Below are positions 60,140 to 64,000 of a stretch of DNA of 64,000 nucleotides, piece by piece. The stretch is from Bacillota bacterium. GTDB lineage: Bacteria; Bacillota; Bacilli; Paenibacillales; Paenibacillaceae. Every line of letters begins with the position of its first letter. Position 1 is the stretch's first letter. The translations under genes were made by a program, and so were the position numbers. The DNA is taken from positions 3,289 through 67,288 of the forward strand of contig JAEWAQ010000074.1 of NCBI GenBank assembly GCA_023391635.1. Direction: 5' to 3'. The notes below the pieces were generated by a model. The model searched no databases. It was not told the origin of the DNA and saw only the letters and a list, made by a program, of their open reading frames with translations.

Positions 60140-61180
60140 ATGGCCTACAACGACCGCTTCCTCCGCGCTTGCCGCAAGCAGCCCGTCGACCGGGTGCCCG
60201 TATGGTATATGAGACAGGCCGGCAGGTACGATCCCGATTACCGCAAGATCAAAGAGAAATATTCGCTGCTCGAAATTTGCCTGCAGCCCGAGCTCGCCGC
60301 CGAAGTGACGCTGATGCCGGTACGCAAGCTTGGGGTCGATGCGGCGATTCTGTATTCCGATATCATGAATCCCGTCGCTTCGATCGGAATCGAATTCGAC
60401 ATCGTCAAGGATGTCGGACCGGTCATTCATAATCCTGTCAAGAGCGCGGCGGACGTCGAGCGGCTGAAGCCGATCGATGTCGAAGGCGACCTGCCGCATG
60501 TGATGGAGACGATCCGCATTCTGGACCGCGAGCTGTCCGTCCCGCTGATTACGTTCGCGGGAGCGCCGTTCACGCTGGCCAGCTATATCGTGGAAGGCCG
60601 TCCGACGAGATCGTATCAGCAGACGAAGGCGCTCATGTACGGCCATCCGGATGTCTGGCATCTGCTGATGAGCAAGCTCGCCGACATGGCGGCTACGTAC
60701 TTGCGCGCGCATGTGAGTGCCGGCGCGAAGGCGGTGCAGCTGTTCGACAGTTGGGTCGGTTCGCTGTCTCCCGTTGATTTCCGCGACTACGTGCTGCCGC
60801 ATGTGACCTCTATTTTTGCCCAATTGTCCGATCTGCCGATCCCGAAAATTTATTTCCCGGGCGTCAGCTCCGGCGAGCTGTTGCCTTTATTAACCGACTT
60901 GCAGGTGGACGTCATCGGCGTCGACTGGCGCGTGCCTTTGTCTGAAGGACGCCGCAGAACCGGCGGACGTTATGCGGTGCAAGGAAACTTGGATCCTTTC
61001 GTGCTGCTCGCTCCGGATGCGGTCATACGGGAACAGGCGGCGCGCGTGCTCGATGAGGGCATGCAGGCGGACGGGTTTATTTTCAATCTTGGACACGGCC
61101 TGTTCCCGGAAGCGTCGCTGGACAAGCTGCGGGACCTGACGGCCTACGTCCACGAATATTCCGCGGGGAAGCTGCAATAA
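60140..61180 (+). CDS. hemE: Uroporphyrinogen decarboxylase
   Basis: 346 residues (MAYNDRFLRACRKQPVDRVPVWYMRQAGRY). Converts uroporphyrinogen III to coproporphyrinogen III. Visible: active-site PVWYMRQAGRYDPDYR, AILYSDIM with the catalytic Asp, FAGAPFTLASY, and YFPGVSSGELLPL. AAAGAGG lies six bases before the ATG. First gene of hemE-hemH-hemY, the coproporphyrin-dependent heme branch of Firmicutes. A stronger ribosome site (GGGAGGA) upstream points to an out-of-frame ATG at 60109. Confidence 0.97.
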   Translation: MAYNDRFLRACRKQPVDRVPVWYMRQAGRYDPDYRKIKEKYSLLEICLQPELAAEVTLMPVRKLGVDAAILYSDIMNPVASIGIEFDIVKDVGPVIHNPVKSAADVERLKPIDVEGDLPHVMETIRILDRELSVPLITFAGAPFTLASYIVEGRPTRSYQQTKALMYGHPDVWHLLMSKLADMAATYLRAHVSAGAKAVQLFDSWVGSLSPVDFRDYVLPHVTSIFAQLSDLPIPKIYFPGVSSGELLPLLTDLQVDVIGVDWRVPLSEGRRRTGGRYAVQGNLDPFVLLAPDAVIREQAARVLDEGMQADGFIFNLGHGLFPEASLDKLRDLTAYVHEYSAGKLQ

Positions 61181-61239
61181 GGGCTCCGTTCAGTAGTCTT
61201 GATGTAACGCTCAAAGATCCTGATGTCAGAGGTGAAAGC

Positions 61240-62196
61240 ATGACGCTATTTGAATCCGATGCCAAGCCGATCGGCGTGCTCGTCATGTCCTACGGCACGC
61301 CCGAATCGATGGACAAGGTCGAAGCTTATTACACGCACATTCGCCGGGGACATCCCCCGACACCGGAGCAGCTTGCAGACTTGACCGGCCGCTATCAGGC
61401 GATCGTGGGCGGCGTGTTTCCATTGCGGGAAAACACGGACCGCCAGGTCGCCGCGCTGCAGCGCACGCTGGATGAGACGGCGGGCAAAGGCCGGTTCGTC
61501 TGCTACCAGGGACTCAAGCACGCGCCGCCGTTCATCGAAGACGGCATCGCGAAGATGGCGGAAGATGGCATTACGGATGCCATTGGTATCGTGCTTACGC
61601 CGCAATACTCGGTCATGAGCGTAGGCGGCTACATCAAGCGAGCGCAGGAGGAAGCGGACAAGCGTGGGGTGCGGACCGCGTTCGTGAAGCAATACCACCT
61701 GCACCCGGCTTTGATTGCGGCTTTGGCGGATCGGGTCGCGAAGGCGCTGGATCGATTCGGCGATCGGCGCGATCGGGTGCGCGTGCTGTTCAGCGCCCAC
61801 AGCTTGCCGGAGAAGATATTGGAAATGAACGACCCGTATCCGGATCAACTGCTTGCGACTTCGCGGGCCGTGGCGGACGCTGCCGGTGTTCGGGATTGGC
61901 AGTTCACGTGGCAGAGCGCGGGCCAGACCGGCCAGCCGTGGCTGGGACCGGATCTGCTCGAGACGCTCGACCGTCTCGCGGCCGAAGACGTGAAGGACGT
62001 GCTGGTTACTCCGGTCGGCTTCGTCTCCGATCATCTGGAGGTCTTGTACGATATCGATCTGGAAGCGAAGCGGCATGCGGAAGGGCTCGGTATGCATCTG
62101 GAGCGAATAGAGATGTTGAACGACGATCCGGGTTACATGACGGCGCTGGCGGAATCGGTAAGAGCAGCACGCGGGGAGGCAGACCGACATGAGTGA
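61240..62196 (+). CDS. hemH: Coproporphyrin ferrochelatase
   Basis: 318 residues. Inserts Fe2+ into coproporphyrin III (CpfC role in Gram-positives). Key residues: His in LFSAHSLPEKIL and Glu in PVGFVSDHLEVLYDID, plus VLVMSYGTPES at the N-terminus and QYSVMSVGGY. It ends with an eight-base overlap with hemY, indicating coupling. Gap to hemE is 59 bases. Confidence 0.97.
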   Translation: MTLFESDAKPIGVLVMSYGTPESMDKVEAYYTHIRRGHPPTPEQLADLTGRYQAIVGGVFPLRENTDRQVAALQRTLDETAGKGRFVCYQGLKHAPPFIEDGIAKMAEDGITDAIGIVLTPQYSVMSVGGYIKRAQEEADKRGVRTAFVKQYHLHPALIAALADRVAKALDRFGDRRDRVRVLFSAHSLPEKILEMNDPYPDQLLATSRAVADAAGVRDWQFTWQSAGQTGQPWLGPDLLETLDRLAAEDVKDVLVTPVGFVSDHLEVLYDIDLEAKRHAEGLGMHLERIEMLNDDPGYMTALAESVRAARGEADRHE

Positions 62197-63694
62197 ACGG
62201 AAGGCGACGAAGCGTACGGTGGCGGTATTGGGAGGCGGAATGACAGGCCTCTCAGCCGCCTTTTATTTATACCGGGAGGCGGAGCGGCAAGGGGTACCGC
62301 TCGCGGTAACGGTGCTCGAAGCGTCAAGTCGGCTTGGCGGCAGGGTCAACACGCTCAGGCGGGACGGATTCGTAATCGAGCGCGGACCGGAATCGTTTCT
62401 GGCTCGCAAGCTTCCGATGATCGAACTGGCGGAAGCACTGGGCATTACAGGCGAATTTATAGGCACGAACCCGGCGGCGAAGGTGACCTATATTGCACAC
62501 GACAACGTGCTGCACGGGATGCCGGCAGGCTTGAATTTGGGCGTGCCGACGAACGCGGAGGCGTTTCTTGCGACCGGGCTGCTGTCGGAGGAAGGCAAAC
62601 GCAGGGCGCTGGCGGAAGTGGATGTGCCGCCTGCTGCCATTGGTGAACCGGATAGTCAAGACGAGAGCGTCGGGGATTTCCTGGAACGCCGCTTCGGAGC
62701 CGAGATGGTGACGCGAATCTTCGAGCCGCTGCTGGCTGGCATCTATGCGGGCGATCTGTACGGGCTCGGACTTGCGGCGACCTTCCCGCAGTTCAAGGAA
62801 CTGGAGCGGCAATATGGCAGCGTAATCCGCGGGCTGGCGGAACAGAGCCGGTCGGCGCGGGAGCGGGCAACTCCCGCTGCGGAAGCGTCGGCAAGCAGGT
62901 CGATCGGTTCCATGTTCTTGACGTTCCGCCGCGGGTTGCAGTCGGTGATCGAAGCGCTGGAAGCGCGTTTGCGCGAGGAAGGCTGCGAAATTCGGCTAGG
63001 GACGCGAGTAACGGCATTGCGTAAAACGGAAGCGGGATCGACAGGCGGACATTCGGAAGCGTATCGGCTTGCGATGGACGATGGCAGCATGCTTGAAGCA
63101 GACGCAGTGGTGGTGGCGCTGCCCGCAGCCGGTATTGCGGATTTGCTGGAGCCTCATGCCGATGTGTCCGCCATGCGGAATACTCGCTACGTATCCGTCG
63201 CGAATGTCGTCTTCGGCTATGACGAAGCCGGATTCGATCATCCGCTGGACGGCTCCGGGTTCCTGGTGCCGCGCGGCGAAGGCCGATTGATTACGGCCAG
63301 CACCTGGACGTCGTCCAAGTGGTTGCACACTGCACCAGCGGGCAAGCGGCTTATTCGCTGTTACGTTGGCCGGGCCGGAGAAGAATCGAATGTGGAGCTG
63401 TCGGAAGAAGCGATGACGGCAGGCGTCCGCCGTGACTTGCAAGAGCTGATGGGACTGACGGCCATGCCGTCGTTCGTGGAGATTACACGCCATCGCTGCG
63501 CGATGCCGCAATATCCGCCGGGACATCGGACAGCGGTCGAAGCGTTCTTGGCCGAATTGGCCGGCGGGCTTCCCGGCGTCGTGCCGGCGGGCCAGCCTTT
63601 CGGCGGCGTCGGCCTTCCGGATTGCGTCGCGCAGGGCAAGCTGGCGGCGGAATCGGTTGTCCGCACGCTGGGCGCGCGGTACAATGGGGAGTAG
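62189..63694 (+). CDS. hemY: Coproporphyrinogen III oxidase (HemY/CgoX type)
   Basis: 501 residues. FAD-dependent oxidation of coproporphyrinogen III to coproporphyrin III, feeding HemH. N-terminal dinucleotide motif VAVLGGGMTGLSAAFYL, then VLEASSRLGGRVNTL and ERGPESFLARKLP; C-terminal FAD contact FGGVGLPDCVAQGKLAAESV. Overlaps hemH by eight bases (ATGAGTGA). A typical radical-SAM hemN/hemQ is not in the window. The downstream region is the 51-bp tandem repeat. Confidence 0.96.
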   Translation: MSERKATKRTVAVLGGGMTGLSAAFYLYREAERQGVPLAVTVLEASSRLGGRVNTLRRDGFVIERGPESFLARKLPMIELAEALGITGEFIGTNPAAKVTYIAHDNVLHGMPAGLNLGVPTNAEAFLATGLLSEEGKRRALAEVDVPPAAIGEPDSQDESVGDFLERRFGAEMVTRIFEPLLAGIYAGDLYGLGLAATFPQFKELERQYGSVIRGLAEQSRSARERATPAAEASASRSIGSMFLTFRRGLQSVIEALEARLREEGCEIRLGTRVTALRKTEAGSTGGHSEAYRLAMDDGSMLEADAVVVALPAAGIADLLEPHADVSAMRNTRYVSVANVVFGYDEAGFDHPLDGSGFLVPRGEGRLITASTWTSSKWLHTAPAGKRLIRCYVGRAGEESNVELSEEAMTAGVRRDLQELMGLTAMPSFVEITRHRCAMPQYPPGHRTAVEAFLAELAGGLPGVVPAGQPFGGVGLPDCVAQGKLAAESVVRTLGARYNGE

Positions 63695-63725
63695 ATTGAT
63701 GCAGGCATTGTGCCGCTTTCGGCCC

Positions 63726-64000
63726 AGACAGCGGCGAACGAGCGGAGATAAGGCGAAAATCGACTTAACTCAGCCCCGACAGCGGCGAACGAGCGGAGAT
63801 AAGGCGAAAATCGCCATAACTCAGCCCCGACAGCGGCGAACGAGCGGAGTTAAGGCGAAAATCGCCATAACTCAGCCCCGACAGCGGCGAACGAGCGGAG
63901 ATAAGGCGAAAATCGCCATAACTCAGCCCCGACAGCGGCGAACGAGCGGAGTTAAGGCGAAAATCGCCATAACTCGGTCCCGATAGCGGAGAACGAGCGG
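63726..64000. repeat. 51-bp tandem repeat, at least 5.3 copies, runs off the window
   Basis: The marker AGCGGCGAACGAGCGGAG recurs at 63730, 63781, 63832, 63883 and 63934, with a diverging copy (AGCGGAGAACGAGCGG) at 63985: exact 51-base period. Within each unit GGCGAAAATCGCC is a hairpin; in units reading GAGTTAAGG the arms extend to GAGTTA/TAACTC. Units 2-5 alternate GAGATAAGG and GAGTTAAGG, giving a 102-base higher-order period. This accounts for the gene-free end of the window after hemY. Confidence 0.95.

Noticed and set aside
61246..62190. A 314-codon antisense frame opposite hemH
   Set aside because: hemH is certain from its active-site motifs; the antisense product is Arg/His-rich with no domain pattern.
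63657..63986. Open frame encoding a 17-residue repeat (QRRTSGDKAKI)
   Set aside because: It arises because the 51-bp tandem unit is a multiple of three; its start lies inside hemY and the conserved palindrome explains the sequence better than coding.
63726..64000. Possible CRISPR array
   Set aside because: The whole 51-base unit is repeated with no unique spacers, and no cas genes are near.

Overview
The window looks like chromosomal DNA of a Paenibacillaceae bacterium (Paenibacillus/Cohnella type). I infer this from SLH-domain surface proteins, several sugar ABC importers each paired with a YesM-type kinase and a YesN/AraC-type response regulator, the Gram-positive heme gene order hemE-hemH-hemY, strong AGGAGG ribosome sites, and dispersed GGACACCA-type intergenic repeats. 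Most of it is GC-rich (39 of 60 bases in a sampled hemE line). The stretch 49.6-55.9 kb is clearly AT-richer (25/60 and 23/60 in sampled lines) and looks acquired.

Layout. 0-2 kb: 3' part of a cell-surface protein with InlB-type repeats and SLH domains. 2-3.7 kb: a DUF2306 membrane protein and a DJ-1/PfpI protein. 3.9-8.3 kb: an OmpR-type two-component pair, a chemoreceptor and a membrane-anchored trypsin-like protease, all co-directional. 8.4-13.7 kb: a Fur-box-preceded iron-siderophore binding lipoprotein, an AraC regulator, and a 1054-residue sensor carrying two different kinase modules around a receiver domain. 13.9-20.7 kb: sugar ABC importer 1 with its YesM/YesN pair, then a decayed gene. 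21-30.2 kb: sugar ABC importer 2 with cupin, Gfo/Idh/MocA and aldo-keto reductase genes on the minus strand, and its YesM/YesN pair divergent on the plus strand. 30.1-32 kb: DrrAB-type ABC exporter. 32.3-33 kb: a stalk-domain protein behind a Fur-like box. 33.1-37.4 kb: a STAND ATPase regulator divergent from a large TPR lipoprotein. 37.4-38.9 kb: a nuclease-fold/winged-helix gene between two copies of a four-box inverted element. 39 kb: tRNA-Ala(GGC). 39.3-49.5 kb: mostly conserved small and housekeeping genes (GDPD, MFS, DHH phosphoesterase, CuA-like cupredoxin, Dabb, HepT-like, SufR-like regulator, YtxG/YtxH-like, glutamate racemase, M14 peptidase, DUF1232-like, HesB-like, DUF1450). 49.6-55.9 kb: AT-rich sugar importer 3 with LacI repressor, twin operators and an unclassified glycosidase. 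56-60 kb: lipoteichoic-acid-synthase-like protein, O-methyltransferase, MFS exporter. 60.1-63.7 kb: heme operon. 63.7 kb to the end: a 51-bp tandem repeat running off the window.

How the genes work together. Three importers lack their own ATPase gene and probably use a shared MsiK-type ATPase elsewhere. Two are likely induced by two-component sensing of the sugar, the third by LacI derepression. Iron regulation is suggested at two places by Fur-like boxes.

The best candidates for something undescribed are the nuclease/wHTH gene flanked by geometrically identical repeat elements, the STAND-regulator/lipoprotein divergent pair, the double-kinase sensor, the histidine-substituted HesB-like protein, and the palindromic 51-bp tandem array. 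All functions are inferred from reading the sequence; no database search was possible.
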